64,000 nucleotides of DNA from Microbacterium sp. SLBN-154 (GCF_006715565.1 NZ_VFNL01000001.1:3038001-3102000), one strand, 5' to 3'; numbered from the stretch's first letter, positions 41,847 to 51,974 are shown. Translations and numbers: made by a program. Notes: generated from the sequence alone by a model not told the origin.

Positions 41847-42875
41847 ATGCGATCGATCGTCTACTCCCGCACCGGCGACTCCTCCGTCCTGACCGCTGTC
41901 GAGCGAGATCTCCCGCAGCCCGGACCCGGCGAGGTGCGCATCCGCGTCGCGGTGTCGGGGGTGAATCCCACCGACTGGAAGGCGCGTCGGAACGGGGCTG
42001 CCGCCGCGACCTTCGGTGAGGTCACCCCGAACCAGGATGGCGCCGGCATCGTCGACGCCGTCGGCGCCGGCGTCGGCTCGCCCGCCGTGGGAGACCGCGT
42101 CTGGCTTTATCTCGCGCAGCACGAGCGACCGACGGGGACCGCCCAGGAATACACCGTCGTTCCTGCCGAACGTGCCGTTCCCCTTCCGGAAGGAATCGGT
42201 TTCGATATCGCCGCCAGCCTCGGCGTTCCTGCGATGACCGCCCACCGCGCCCTCACCGTGCACGAAGACGGCCCCGACCGCCTGTCGCCCGGCGCACTGG
42301 CGGGGCGCACTGTTCTCGTCGCCGGCGGCGCAGGCGCCGTCGGCCACGCGGCCATCCAACTGGCCCGCTGGGCGGGAGCCACCGTCATCGCCACGGTCTC
42401 CAGCGACAAAAAGGCCGTGCTCGCTCGGAGCGCGGGCGCGGACCACACCGTGAACTACCGCACCGAAGACACCGCCCGTCGCATCCTGGAGATCGCTCCT
42501 GGCGGGGTCGAGCACATCGTCGAGGTGTCGCCGGCCGACAACTTCGCTCTCGACACCGACGTCATCGCCAATCACGGAAGCATCGCCTACTACGCCGACA
42601 ACGGCGGTGACGAGGCGGCCATAGCCATCATGCCGACCTTCGCGAAGAACATCCGATTCCAGGGTCTGCTCATGTACACCGTGGGCGAGCGTGCGCTGAC
42701 GGCGGCGGCCGAAGACATCACGGCGGCGCTCCGCGACGGCGCCCTGCCCGTCGGCGAGGACGCGGGGCTCCCCCTGACGTGGTTCGGCCTCGACGACAGC
42801 GCGGCAGCCCACGACGCCGTGGAGAACGGCGCGATCGGCAAGGTCCTGATCGACGTCTCCGGCGATAACCACTGA
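41847..42875 (+). CDS. zinc-independent NADPH:quinone oxidoreductase (MDR superfamily)
   Basis: 342 residues. MDR fold with N-terminal MRSIVYSRTGDSSVLTAVER and PGPGEVRIRVAVSGVNPTDW, and the Rossmann motif GRTVLVAGGAGAVGHAAIQL. It lacks the zinc-ligand Cys/His set of alcohol dehydrogenases, so it is a quinone reductase (zeta-crystallin) type. It reduces quinones or reactive enones with NADPH. Start chosen at the ATG 41847 near GGGGATCCC; an ATG 33 bp upstream is possible. It is convergent with the zinc alcohol dehydrogenase gene (19 bp between stops). Confidence 0.87.
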   Translation: MRSIVYSRTGDSSVLTAVERDLPQPGPGEVRIRVAVSGVNPTDWKARRNGAAAATFGEVTPNQDGAGIVDAVGAGVGSPAVGDRVWLYLAQHERPTGTAQEYTVVPAERAVPLPEGIGFDIAASLGVPAMTAHRALTVHEDGPDRLSPGALAGRTVLVAGGAGAVGHAAIQLARWAGATVIATVSSDKKAVLARSAGADHTVNYRTEDTARRILEIAPGGVEHIVEVSPADNFALDTDVIANHGSIAYYADNGGDEAAIAIMPTFAKNIRFQGLLMYTVGERALTAAAEDITAALRDGALPVGEDAGLPLTWFGLDDSAAAHDAVENGAIGKVLIDVSGDNH

Positions 42876-42894
42876 CCAGAAACAGCCCTGGAGG

Positions 42895-43950
42895 TCAGCC
42901 CGTCGTCCTCGACGCCGGACGCGGCAGCAGGTCCGCGGTGTGGTACGCGAAGACGAGTCGTGCCGGCACCCGCCCGGTGAGGACCTCCTCCACCGCCTCA
43001 TTGACGTCCTCGAGATCCCGCTCCTCAGCGATCACCCGGGTGCGTCCCGCGGCATGCAGGTCGAAGACCTCCGTCAAATCCTGCCGCGTGCCCACGATCG
43101 AGCCGATGACACTGATTCCGCGAAGGACTGTCTCGAAGACCGGAAGGGTGTACTCCCCGGCAGCGGGCAACGCCACCAGCACCAGTCGTCCCCCGCGATT
43201 GAGGGCGTCGAATGCCTGGCGAGTCACCTCCGGTGCGACCGCGAGGACGATCGCCACATCTGCGCCGCCGAGTCGCCCGATCGCCGCCGCCGGGTCCTCT
43301 GCCGCCGCATTCACGACGTGGTCGGCACCCAGCTCCTCGGCGAGCTCGAGCTTGTCGTCGGTCACATCGATAGCGATCACCTTGGCCCCGACCAAACGGG
43401 CGTACTGCACAGCCAGGTGACCGAGTCCCCCGACGCCGAAGATCGCCACGGTCTCGTCCGGTCGGACTCGCGCGTTCTTCACGGCCGCGTACGTCGTCAC
43501 CCCCGCGCAGGTGAGCGGCGCAGCATCCACAGGATGGACGCCGTCGGGGACGGAAACGACGAAGCGGGCGTCGGCGACCAGATATTCGGCGTACCCGCCC
43601 GGCACCGAGAAACCCGTGTTCGCCTGGTTGACGCAGAGGTTCTCGCGCCCATCGATGCAGTAGCGGCAGCGACCGCATGCCCGTCCGAGCCACGGCACAG
43701 CGACGCGCTGGCCCACCCGCGGCTCGGTCACGCCGGCACCGTGCCCCTCGACGATCCCCACCGCCTCGTGTCCGGGGATCAGCGGGAAGGTCGCTGACAC
43801 CGGCCAATCGCCGTTCATCGCATGGATGTCGGTGTGGCACAGCCCGCACGTCTCGACGCGAAGGAGCACCTGACCGGGCCCCGGTTCGGGAACCGGAAGC
43901 TCCTCCACCTGCGCCGACGCACCGGCACGACTGACGACTGCTGCTTTCAC
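42895..43950 (-). CDS. zinc-dependent alcohol dehydrogenase
   Basis: 351 residues. Catalytic zinc ligands Cys38 (GLCHTD), His61-Glu62 (PGHEAVG), structural zinc Cys92, Cys95, Cys98 and Cys106 (CGRCRYC...LC), and NAD motif FGVGGLGHLAVQYARL. The profile is that of AdhA/AdhP enzymes reducing or oxidising simple alcohols, useful for recycling NAD under low oxygen. GTG start with GAGGAGG upstream. A DosR-like box at 44008-44021 lies 23 nt from a possible -10 CAGACT (43979-43984), suggesting hypoxic induction shared with the divergent stress gene. Confidence 0.93.
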   Translation of the reverse strand: MKAAVVSRAGASAQVEELPVPEPGPGQVLLRVETCGLCHTDIHAMNGDWPVSATFPLIPGHEAVGIVEGHGAGVTEPRVGQRVAVPWLGRACGRCRYCIDGRENLCVNQANTGFSVPGGYAEYLVADARFVVSVPDGVHPVDAAPLTCAGVTTYAAVKNARVRPDETVAIFGVGGLGHLAVQYARLVGAKVIAIDVTDDKLELAEELGADHVVNAAAEDPAAAIGRLGGADVAIVLAVAPEVTRQAFDALNRGGRLVLVALPAAGEYTLPVFETVLRGISVIGSIVGTRQDLTEVFDLHAAGRTRVIAEERDLEDVNEAVEEVLTGRVPARLVFAYHTADLLPRPASRTTG

Positions 43951-44007
43951 GACTGGTCCTCCTCAGGCTGATGGAGGGAGTCTGCTCGTTCCCTCACGCG
44001 CGCCAGT

Positions 44008-44021
44008 GGGACCTTCGACCC
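44008..44021. promoter_or_regulatory. DosR-box-like palindrome between alcohol dehydrogenase and universal stress genes
   Basis: GGGACCTTCGACCC, close to the mycobacterial DosR core GGGACTWWAGTCCC. On the plus strand a -10-like GACGAT (44044-44049) follows after 22 nt and the ATG of the stress gene six bases later. On the minus strand CAGACT follows after 23 nt. Confidence 0.7.
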
Positions 44022-44055
44022 CCGCGGAGAACGGATCGCGCACGACGATGGCCGC

Positions 44056-44601
44056 ATGCGCGCCTCCCAGACCGACACCGCTGTCTCACCCGCCCCCGGT
44101 GAAGAGTCCCTCCCCTGGTCGCAACCGGGGATCCTCGTGGGGGTCGACGGCTCGGAATCCGCCGCCGCTGCGCTGGAGTACGCGGTCGAGATCGCCCCGA
44201 AACTGGGGCTGCCCGTGCATGCCATGGCCGTCTGGGACGATCCGGGTCTGATCTGGGGAGACGCCCCCACGCCCGACGTCCGCACGGACTACGAAGAGCT
44301 GGCACGCGATCTCGCGTCCCGCGCTGCCCTGGAGATCTTCCCGGAGGGGCCGCCACCGTGGCTGACCACCGGGACGCGCCGCGGCACGGCCGAGCACACG
44401 CTCGTCGACGCGTCGGAGCACGCGGCGATGCTGGTGCTGGGCTCACACGGCCGCAGTCGGATCGGCAGCCTCTTCCTCGGGTCTGTGAGCGCGGTGTGCG
44501 CCTCGCACGCAGCTTGTCCGGTGATGATCGTCCGCCACCGCTCGCGCCGCGGCACATCGTCGACGCCGGAGACGACGACAGCGGGTCGCGACCGTGTCTG
44601 A
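44056..44601 (+). CDS. universal stress protein (single domain)
   Basis: 181 residues. After a ~24-residue polar N-tail, ILVGVDGSESAAAALEYAVE opens one UspA domain that ends with the ATP-binding motif VLGSHGRSRIGSLFLGSVSA and CPVMIVRH. Such proteins bind ATP and accumulate in growth arrest; several belong to the mycobacterial DosR regulon. The ATG sits six bases after GACGAT, so it is probably leaderless, with the DosR-like box centred at about -41. The next gene starts 8 bp before its stop. Confidence 0.9.
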   Translation: MRASQTDTAVSPAPGEESLPWSQPGILVGVDGSESAAAALEYAVEIAPKLGLPVHAMAVWDDPGLIWGDAPTPDVRTDYEELARDLASRAALEIFPEGPPPWLTTGTRRGTAEHTLVDASEHAAMLVLGSHGRSRIGSLFLGSVSAVCASHAACPVMIVRHRSRRGTSSTPETTTAGRDRV

Positions 44602-45088
44602 CGATGTGCGCGTCGTCCGGCACGACGCTGAGCTCACGGCGGGTGTTCGCCGACGCGTGGCGATGTCGGAACTGACCGACTTCTTCGCCGCGGCCTACAC
44701 CGAGACAGCCAGAGCTTTGGAGGAGCAGGGGACGGCCCCGATCGGACCGCCGTTTGGAAAGTACTACGGGGTACCCGACACGACCGTCGACGTCGAGGCG
44801 GGCTTTCCCGTTGCGGGGACGATGCGCCCGCAGGGGAACGTCCACCCCGGGGAGCTCCCGGCGGGCCTGGTCGCAGAGGCGATCCATGAGGGGTCCTACG
44901 ACACCATGCATCAGACCTACGCGGCGGTGCAGCGACACTGCGACGCGGTCGGATTGACACCGGGGCCGGTCTGTTGGGAGCAGTATCTGAGCGACCCCGA
45001 GGTCGAGCCTGATCCCGCGCGGTGGCGCACCCTGATCCGCTGGCCCGTCACCGATCCCCTCGGGGGGGTGAGCAGCGCGTCCTGGTAG
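44594..45088 (+). CDS. GyrI-like effector-binding domain protein
   Basis: 164 residues. Sequence begins RVVRHDAELTAGVRRRVAMS and continues with PFGKYYG, VDVEAGFPVAG, LVAEAIHEGSYDTMHQTYAA and ends near LIRWPV, the pattern of GyrI/AraC effector-binding domains that bind small molecules. No DNA-binding domain. The start is GTG 44594, overlapping the universal stress gene by 8 bp. Its 3' end overlaps the convergent hydrolase gene by 172 bp; the domain itself ends about 12 codons before the stop. Function unknown, likely small-molecule binding in stress. Confidence 0.78.
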   Translation: MSDDVRVVRHDAELTAGVRRRVAMSELTDFFAAAYTETARALEEQGTAPIGPPFGKYYGVPDTTVDVEAGFPVAGTMRPQGNVHPGELPAGLVAEAIHEGSYDTMHQTYAAVQRHCDAVGLTPGPVCWEQYLSDPEVEPDPARWRTLIRWPVTDPLGGVSSASW

Positions 45089-46146
45089 AACGCGATCACT
45101 CGCTCACGCCACTGGTGACGGTCGGTGGTCAGGGCGCCGGTATGGTCGGCACCCGACGCCACCCACACCGATGTTTGCGAAGGAGCGGCGGCCGCCAGGC
45201 GTTCGGCGACGAGTTGTTCGTCGGCTACCGTTCCCGCAGCGATCATCAGCACCTCGGTGTGCTGCGGGAGCATGCGAACGGCGTCGTCGAGAGAACCCGG
45301 CATCTCGGCGGGGCTGAGCAGATCGGTGAGAGTGAACGTGCCGGCATCCAGCAGATTCTGCAGGCTCCCGCGCAGCCCGTAGGTCTCCGAAAGCCACCAT
45401 TTGTCCGCCGCAACCCTCCCGGTCGCCCCCTCCGCCACGACAGCGCGGATGCGGGGGTCGGACGAGGCCGCACCGATCGCCTCCTCACCCCCCATCGACA
45501 GTCCGAGCACGCCGACGGCGGAGATGGCCGGATGCGCGCGGCCGAGCACCTCGTCCACGGCCGCGGTGATGTCCTCGTCGCCGTACCAGCCCAGCTCCAT
45601 GCCGTGTCCTTCGCTGAGACCGTGACCCCGTGCGTCGGTGGCGAGAACGCTGAAACCCGCCTCGTTCAAGACCCGAGCATGCGCCTCGACGTCATTGGCC
45701 GTCGACCCGGCGCCGTGTCTCACGATCACCGCCGCTCCGTTGTCTCCGGCGAGGAACCATCCCGCGAACATCACTCCCGCCTCCGAGGAGAAGCGCACCT
45801 CCCGTGCACCGTCGGGTGTGCCGGACCGGACGGGGTGGGGCGGGTGAGCCGCGGCGAGCGCGATGGACGAGCTGTAAACCCCCGACGCGAGCAGGACGAC
45901 AAGGGCGGGGATGACGGCGAGCGACCACCAGCGAAGCGAGCGCGTCAGGGCCACCGCCGACCAGACGAGAAGCGTCAGGCCGAAGAGGCCGAGGATGACC
46001 GTGAGGACGGTGGAGCCGACCTGCCCGGCGCGAGGCAACGCCACCCCGAGGCCGATGGAGAGAGCCAGCCACGCGCCGATCAGGCCGAGCGAGCCCCATC
46101 GGAGCGGGTGTCCGCCGCGGTGATCATCAGCCACCAACGCCGGCAC
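44917..46146 (-). CDS. membrane-anchored alpha/beta hydrolase
   Basis: About 409 residues. Three N-terminal hydrophobic segments (about 15-95: LIGAWLALSIGLGVALP, TVLTVILGLFGLTLLVWSAV, LAVIPALVVLLASGVY) precede an alpha/beta hydrolase domain. In it are the HGAG oxyanion region (VIVRHGAGSTANDVEAHARV), ATDARGHGLSEG and the nucleophile elbow GLSMGGEEAI (Ser), with an Asp/His late (ASGADHTGAL). GTG 46146 is chosen because it follows the BON gene stop by 5 bp. The last ~47 codons run antisense through the GyrI-like gene and look non-homologous. Substrate unknown. Confidence 0.78.
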   Translation of the reverse strand: MPALVADDHRGGHPLRWGSLGLIGAWLALSIGLGVALPRAGQVGSTVLTVILGLFGLTLLVWSAVALTRSLRWWSLAVIPALVVLLASGVYSSSIALAAAHPPHPVRSGTPDGAREVRFSSEAGVMFAGWFLAGDNGAAVIVRHGAGSTANDVEAHARVLNEAGFSVLATDARGHGLSEGHGMELGWYGDEDITAAVDEVLGRAHPAISAVGVLGLSMGGEEAIGAASSDPRIRAVVAEGATGRVAADKWWLSETYGLRGSLQNLLDAGTFTLTDLLSPAEMPGSLDDAVRMLPQHTEVLMIAAGTVADEQLVAERLAAAAPSQTSVWVASGADHTGALTTDRHQWRERVIAFYQDALLTPPRGSVTGQRIRVRHRAGSGSTSGSLRYCSQQTGPGVNPTASQCRCTAA

Positions 46147-46151
46147 CCCGA

Positions 46152-46817
46152 TCAGGCCGACGGGACGATGAGCCGATTGTCGACATCGGTGACGTGCGGC
46201 GTAGCCCACGCGGCACGTGCCGCTTCCTCGCGCTCGGTCCAGGTGGACACGGTGCCGGTGAGGGTGACCGTCGTACCCATCACCGCGACATCGATCTGTC
46301 GCGCCTGCAGCAGTGCTTTTCGCGATATCGCTCGTCGAATGCGATCCTCGGTGTCCGCGCTGGCCGGACGCTCCCGCAGAGTGAGCATGTTGTCGACGGT
46401 GGAGACGCCCCGGAGGAACTGCACGGCCCGCGTCGCGGCGTAGCGCTCGGAGTTTCCCCGCACCTCCCCGATCAGGGTGACGTCATGGCCGTGGACGATC
46501 GCCTGCACGGAGTCGGGCACGGTGATCGCCGCACGCAGTGCGCGCTCGACCTCTTTGGCGACGTCCGCTTGCGTCACCGGCCACTTGGTCCGCGGATGCA
46601 CCGTCAGCGCATCGACGAGCGTGCGAACGCCGCGGACCCGAAGCGCTGCCTTCGTCGCTGCCCTTCGCTCGGCGTTCGTCGCCACCTCGCCGGAGAGCGT
46701 GACCGCGCCGCCACGCACGGAGACGCCGATCTCGGCGGCATCCAGGTCGGGATTCCCTTCCAGCTCCGCTTCGACGTCCGTCTTCACGATGAGATCGTGC
46801 TCCGTCTTCGTGGCCAT
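46152..46817 (-). CDS. protein with three BON domains
   Basis: 221 residues made of three BON (OsmY-type) repeats at about 5-72, 80-145 and 152-218. Each has the pattern V-V--G-VTL-G-V-----R--A---A---VRGV----N (for example [60 protein letters not shown]). No signal peptide, so cytoplasmic. BON proteins bind phospholipid or stabilise membranes under stress. ATG has AAGGAAAGAG upstream. A DosR-like box lies 22 nt before a possible -10 CACGAT (46850-46855). Confidence 0.9.
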   Translation of the reverse strand: MATKTEHDLIVKTDVEAELEGNPDLDAAEIGVSVRGGAVTLSGEVATNAERRAATKAALRVRGVRTLVDALTVHPRTKWPVTQADVAKEVERALRAAITVPDSVQAIVHGHDVTLIGEVRGNSERYAATRAVQFLRGVSTVDNMLTLRERPASADTEDRIRRAISRKALLQARQIDVAVMGTTVTLTGTVSTWTEREEAARAAWATPHVTDVDNRLIVPSA

Positions 46818-46877
46818 GGTGAGCTTCTCTTTCCTTGGGGGGCGAGGTCATCGTGCACCTCCGCCCCTCGTCCGCCC

Positions 46878-46891
46878 GGGTCGTTGGTCCT
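46878..46891. promoter_or_regulatory. DosR-box-like sequence between BON gene and devS
   Basis: GGGTCGTTGGTCCT (minus strand AGGACCAACGACCC). On the minus strand CACGAT follows after 22 nt and gives a short leader for the BON gene. devS on the plus strand has a separate -10 TAGCGT (46952-46957), so the kinase may be constitutive. Confidence 0.6.
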
Positions 46892-46954
46892 GCGACGGGC
46901 GGTGATCGCCACGGGTGCAGCCTGCGCCTTGTCGCCGCACCTGCGGCGGAGTAG

Positions 46955-48682
<1,728 letters not shown>

Positions 48683-48711
48683 TGCGCAACGGCCACGAGA
48701 CACCACAGCAC

Positions 48712-48818
48712 GGGGAGACGCCCGTCGTCGCGGTCGCGCCTCCCCTGGCTGCGGCAGCCTGGTGTCATGACGCAGCCCGTCACGACACGTCCGAAACGGC
48801 TGCGCGGGTGCGACCCGC
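48712..48818 (-). ncRNA. candidate DosR-controlled small/antisense RNA
   Basis: Inferred, not annotated by homology. On the minus strand a DosR-like box (48853-48866) is followed after 22 nt by TATCGT (48825-48830), placing a start near 48818. The first transcribed bases form a hairpin GCGCGGGT-CGC-ACCCGCGC (48802-48820), followed by GGCTG/CAGCC (48747-48759) and a 10-bp stem (48712-48721 with 48736-48745). Reading on would be antisense to the last codons of devS. No ORF with a ribosome site is evident. The 3' end given is simply the last hairpin. Confidence 0.38.
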
Positions 48819-48852
48819 GCTGTCACGATAGGCGCACGCAGCCGCCCTCCTC

Positions 48853-48866
48853 GGGACGAAAGTCTC
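48853..48866. promoter_or_regulatory. orphan DosR-box-like palindrome
   Basis: GGGACGAAAGTCTC, 12 of 14 matches to the DosR core. It lies between two converging genes (devS ends 48682, hydrolase ends 48909), so it precedes no start codon of a recognised gene. Confidence 0.6.
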
Positions 48867-48908
48867 TCCGGCGCCCGGCCCGGTGAGACGCGAAGGGTGG
48901 GCCACGGT

Positions 48909-50276
48909 TCAGATCGTCACCTTCTCCCCCTGCTCGGGGACGCGCGCAGCCCAGTGGAGTTCGCGCTCGATGCGCAGTCGCAGCGCATCGGCGGCCGCGG
49001 GCTCACCGTGGGTGACGTAGACCATGCTCGGCCGCGATCCGGTCCTCATCCAGTCGATCGTCTGACGGGCGTCGGCATGAGCCGACATGGTGTGCAGATG
49101 GTGCACCTCTGCGCGGACGGCGACGTCTTTTCCGAAGATCCTGAGGGTGTCGGCACCCGCGAGCAGTGCAGCGCCTCGTGTTCCTCCCGCTTGGAATCCG
49201 GTGAGGACGATGGCGTTCTTGGGGTCGGGCCCGTATGCGACGAGGTGGTGCAGCACCCGGCCGCCGGTCAGCATCCCGCTGGCGGAGATGATGATCATCG
49301 GACCGCCGCGGAGATTCAGGAGCTTGGAGTCGTCGACGCTCCTGATCATCGTCGCGAGGTCGTACATGCGATCGAGTTCGGCCTGGTCGATCCGGTGTTC
49401 CGCGGCGTGTCGTCGATACACGTCCACGACGCTGACGGCCATCGGACTGTTGACGAAGATCGGGATGTCGGGGATGTCGCCGGCCGCCCGCAGGCGAGAG
49501 AGGTGAAGGAGGATCGTCTCCGTGCGCCCCACGGCGAAAGCCGGTATCAGAACGACGCCACCGGCTGCCGCGACCCTTCGCACGATCTCTCCGAGAACGA
49601 CCTGCGGATCGGCCAATCCGTGGGAGTGATCGCCGTAGGTCGATTCCGTCACCAGGATGTCGCACGTCCCGAGCTCTTCCGGTGGCGGCATCAGCGGGTC
49701 ATCCGGTCGTCCGAGATCGCCGGTGAATCGGACGACTCTGTCGCCGAGGCGCAGCGCGACCCCCGCCGCGCCGAGGATGTGTCCGGCGCGGATGAGAGAG
49801 AACTCGAACTCGTCGCCGATCCTCTGCGGCTCGTGGAAGGCCACCGGGTCCATCAGATGCATCGCCCGCTCGACGTCGTGCGTGTCGTAGAGCGGGCGCG
49901 GATGCTCGTGCCGAGACCATCCGCCCCGGGCGGCCGCCCGCGCTTCCTCCTCCAGGAGGTGGGCGCTGTCGGGAAGGAGGATCCCGCAGAGCTCCGCCGT
50001 GCCCTCGCTCGCGAAGATCGGGCCGTCGAAGCCGTCACGGACGAGAGCCGGCAGGTAGCCGGAGTGATCGAGGTGGGCGTGCGTCAGGATCACCGCATCG
50101 ATCGAACTCGGATCGATGGGGAAGGGCGCGCGATTGCGCGCCCGCAGCACCTTGAAGCCCTGGAAGAGCCCGCAGTCGACCAAGACCCGGCGACCCGCAC
50201 GCTCGACGAGGAACCGCGATCCCGTCACGGTGTCGGCCGCGCCGAGGAACCGGAGCGATCCTCCTGTCCCGGTCAT
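48909..50276 (-). CDS. MBL-fold / beta-CASP hydrolase (RNA-processing exonuclease type)
   Basis: 455 residues. Metallo-beta-lactamase motif THAHLDHSGY (His66, His68, Asp70, His71), then HILGAAGV and FTGDLGR. The beta-CASP insert has ESTYGDHSH, GRTETILLHL and the later SASGMLTGGR and HTMSAHADARQT. This is the architecture of CPSF/YSH1-type and RNase J-like ribonucleases; it lacks the C-terminal RNase J domain. Likely an mRNA nuclease expressed in hypoxia. Its ATG overlaps the stop of the flavodoxin-like gene by four bases, so the two are coupled. Confidence 0.9.
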   Translation of the reverse strand: MTGTGGSLRFLGAADTVTGSRFLVERAGRRVLVDCGLFQGFKVLRARNRAPFPIDPSSIDAVILTHAHLDHSGYLPALVRDGFDGPIFASEGTAELCGILLPDSAHLLEEEARAAARGGWSRHEHPRPLYDTHDVERAMHLMDPVAFHEPQRIGDEFEFSLIRAGHILGAAGVALRLGDRVVRFTGDLGRPDDPLMPPPEELGTCDILVTESTYGDHSHGLADPQVVLGEIVRRVAAAGGVVLIPAFAVGRTETILLHLSRLRAAGDIPDIPIFVNSPMAVSVVDVYRRHAAEHRIDQAELDRMYDLATMIRSVDDSKLLNLRGGPMIIISASGMLTGGRVLHHLVAYGPDPKNAIVLTGFQAGGTRGAALLAGADTLRIFGKDVAVRAEVHHLHTMSAHADARQTIDWMRTGSRPSMVYVTHGEPAAADALRLRIERELHWAARVPEQGEKVTI

Positions 50277-50827
50277 GATGCGATGACCTGCGCAGAGACG
50301 ATCCGCTCGGCGATCCTCATCCCCCAGCCCCGCGCGCGCTCCAGCTCGCCCGGAAGAAGATGGCTGTCTCGATCGACGAGGAAACTCTGAGGCTCGTCCA
50401 GATGAACCGATCCGAGCCGGAGCAATCGGCGGTCGATCGCCGCAGCCGCCGAGCCGGTGAAGATCCTGGGCATGTCGGCGCGGGTGTCGAAAGCGGCGTG
50501 GTGGCGGATGTGAGCGGGTTTGCCGTCGAGCCACTCTCGGACTCCGGTGCTTGCGCCCTCGGGTTCGAGGGTGTGGCGGGCGGGGTCGGTGATCGCCCAC
50601 TGGACCGCGTCGTCGCGCGATTCGCGGCGGCTCAGGCCGTGAGCGTGAGTCGGGGCGCCGACGATGACGATCCGCTCCTCCCGCCCGGCGGCTTCGCGCA
50701 CGGGGACGAGTGCGCAGTCCACGCGAGCACGAAGTCCCTCGATGATCGCCTCCGCGATGCGGCGGGTTGCGCCGAACATCGACTCGTAGACGATGAGCGC
50801 GCGCTCCATGACCTCTGCCTCCGCCAT
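50273..50827 (-). CDS. flavodoxin-domain protein
   Basis: 184 residues. The N-terminus ALIVYESMFGATRRIAEAIIE matches the flavodoxin FMN phosphate loop, and GAPTHAHGLSRRES covers the FMN ring loop. The middle has a basic stretch (GKPAHIRHHAAFDTRADMPR). Probably an FMN electron carrier or sensor. Start ATG 50827 has a strong GGAGGAGG site; an upstream ATG is in frame but lacks one. Minus-strand -10-like TTGGAT (50856-50861) is 22 nt from the DosR-like box at 50884. Followed by the beta-CASP gene with overlap. Confidence 0.85.
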   Translation of the reverse strand: MAEAEVMERALIVYESMFGATRRIAEAIIEGLRARVDCALVPVREAAGREERIVIVGAPTHAHGLSRRESRDDAVQWAITDPARHTLEPEGASTGVREWLDGKPAHIRHHAAFDTRADMPRIFTGSAAAAIDRRLLRLGSVHLDEPQSFLVDRDSHLLPGELERARGWGMRIAERIVSAQVIAS

Positions 50828-50883
50828 GACGCCTCCTCCTGCGCTCTCGTCATCCATCCAAGCGAGGGCGCGCGGGTGCGGAG

Positions 50884-50897
50884 GGGACCAAAGGCCC
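50884..50897. promoter_or_regulatory. DosR-box-like palindrome between flavodoxin-like gene and pfkB
   Basis: GGGACCAAAGGCCC. Plus strand: GACGCT (50920-50925) follows after 22 nt and leads to pfkB. Minus strand: TTGGAT (50856-50861) follows after 22 nt and leads to the flavodoxin-like gene. Confidence 0.75.
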
Positions 50898-50958
50898 GGG
50901 AGCGAGGCGGCCGCCGGTAGACGCTGATGTCGCCGTCACGGCCGGGCAGGAGGACGCC

Positions 50959-51936
50959 ATGCACCCCGCAGCAATCGTGACGCTCACCATGAACCCCGCC
51001 CTCGACGTGGCCACTCGCATCGACCGGCTGGAGCCGGAGCGGAAGCTCCGATGCGACACGCCCCGTTACGACCCGGGCGGAGGCGGAGTGAACGTGAGCA
51101 GGACGATCCGACGCCTGAACGGACGATCAGTGGCGATCTGCGCGCTGGGAGGGTCGTCCGCTGACACCTACCTCGAGCTGCTCGAGCGCGAAGGCGTGGA
51201 AACCGTGATCATTCCCATCGGGGGAACGACCCGCCAGAGCTTCACGGTGACGGAGACCACCACGGCTCGCCAGTACCGGTTCGTCCTGCCCGGTCCGGCT
51301 CTGACGGAAGCGGAGTGGCGGCACTGCCTGCAGATCGCGGTGGAGCGGAGCCCCCGCGAGGGATACCTTGTCGCCAGCGGCAGCCTCCCGCCCGGCGTGC
51401 CGACCGACTTCTACGCACAGCTGTCGAAGGCCGCAGGCCGCAACGGAAGCCGGGTGGTCCTCGACACGGCGGGCCCGGCCCTGTCGGCAGCCCTCGACGC
51501 GGGAGTATTCCTCATCAAGCCGAGCCGCGACGAGCTGGCACACCTCGCCGGAATCGATCCAGGGTCGTCCATCCCCGATCTCGTCGGCGTCGCCCGTGCG
51601 CTCATCCGTGCCGCACGCACGGAGCTGGTCGCGCTCAGCCTGGGCCGGGAGGGGGCCGTTCTGATCTCGCGCGACACCGAGATCTTCATCCCCGTTCCCG
51701 AAGTCAGAGTGATCAGCACCGTCGGGGCCGGCGACGCCTTCCTCGGCGGATTCATCTCGGCCCTCGCCACGGGCCGGGATCGGGGCGAAGCGCTGCGCAT
51801 CGCGGTCGCAGCGGGAACGGCGACCGCGATGCGTCCGAGCACCGAGGTGTGTCGCATCGAGGACGTCGAGCAGCTGATGACCCGGCTGACACCGTCAGGG
51901 ACTTTGTACCCTTCGCCGGAGCGCGGCTCGGCCTAG
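50959..51936 (+). CDS. pfkB: PfkB-type phosphofructokinase
   Basis: 325 residues. Opening IVTLTMNPALDVATRIDRLE and GGGGVNVSRTIRRLNG, later GYLVASGSLPPGVP and the catalytic TVGAGDAFLGGFI with Asp259. This matches the 6-phosphofructokinase 2 / 1-phosphofructokinase clade, including Rv2029c of the mycobacterial DosR regulon. It would supply fructose-1,6-bisphosphate for glycolysis under low oxygen. ATG with AGGAGG upstream. A DosR-like box lies 22 nt before the probable -10, and another sits inside its 3' end, driving the next gene. Confidence 0.9.
   Translation: MHPAAIVTLTMNPALDVATRIDRLEPERKLRCDTPRYDPGGGGVNVSRTIRRLNGRSVAICALGGSSADTYLELLEREGVETVIIPIGGTTRQSFTVTETTTARQYRFVLPGPALTEAEWRHCLQIAVERSPREGYLVASGSLPPGVPTDFYAQLSKAAGRNGSRVVLDTAGPALSAALDAGVFLIKPSRDELAHLAGIDPGSSIPDLVGVARALIRAARTELVALSLGREGAVLISRDTEIFIPVPEVRVISTVGAGDAFLGGFISALATGRDRGEALRIAVAAGTATAMRPSTEVCRIEDVEQLMTRLTPSGTLYPSPERGSA
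51898..51911. promoter_or_regulatory. DosR-box-like palindrome in the 3' end of pfkB
   Basis: GGGACTTTGTACCC, the closest of the set to GGGACTWWAGTCCC in its left half. -10 TAGCCT (51934-51939) follows after 22 nt, and the universal stress gene starts at 51975. Confidence 0.75.
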
Positions 51937-51974
51937 CCTCGACGCCACCCAGCTCTCGATACCGAAGGTCGCAC

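Noticed and set aside
48897..50390. Long plus-strand open frame opposite the beta-CASP gene
   Set aside because: Antisense to a gene with full catalytic motifs; no ribosome site or domain.
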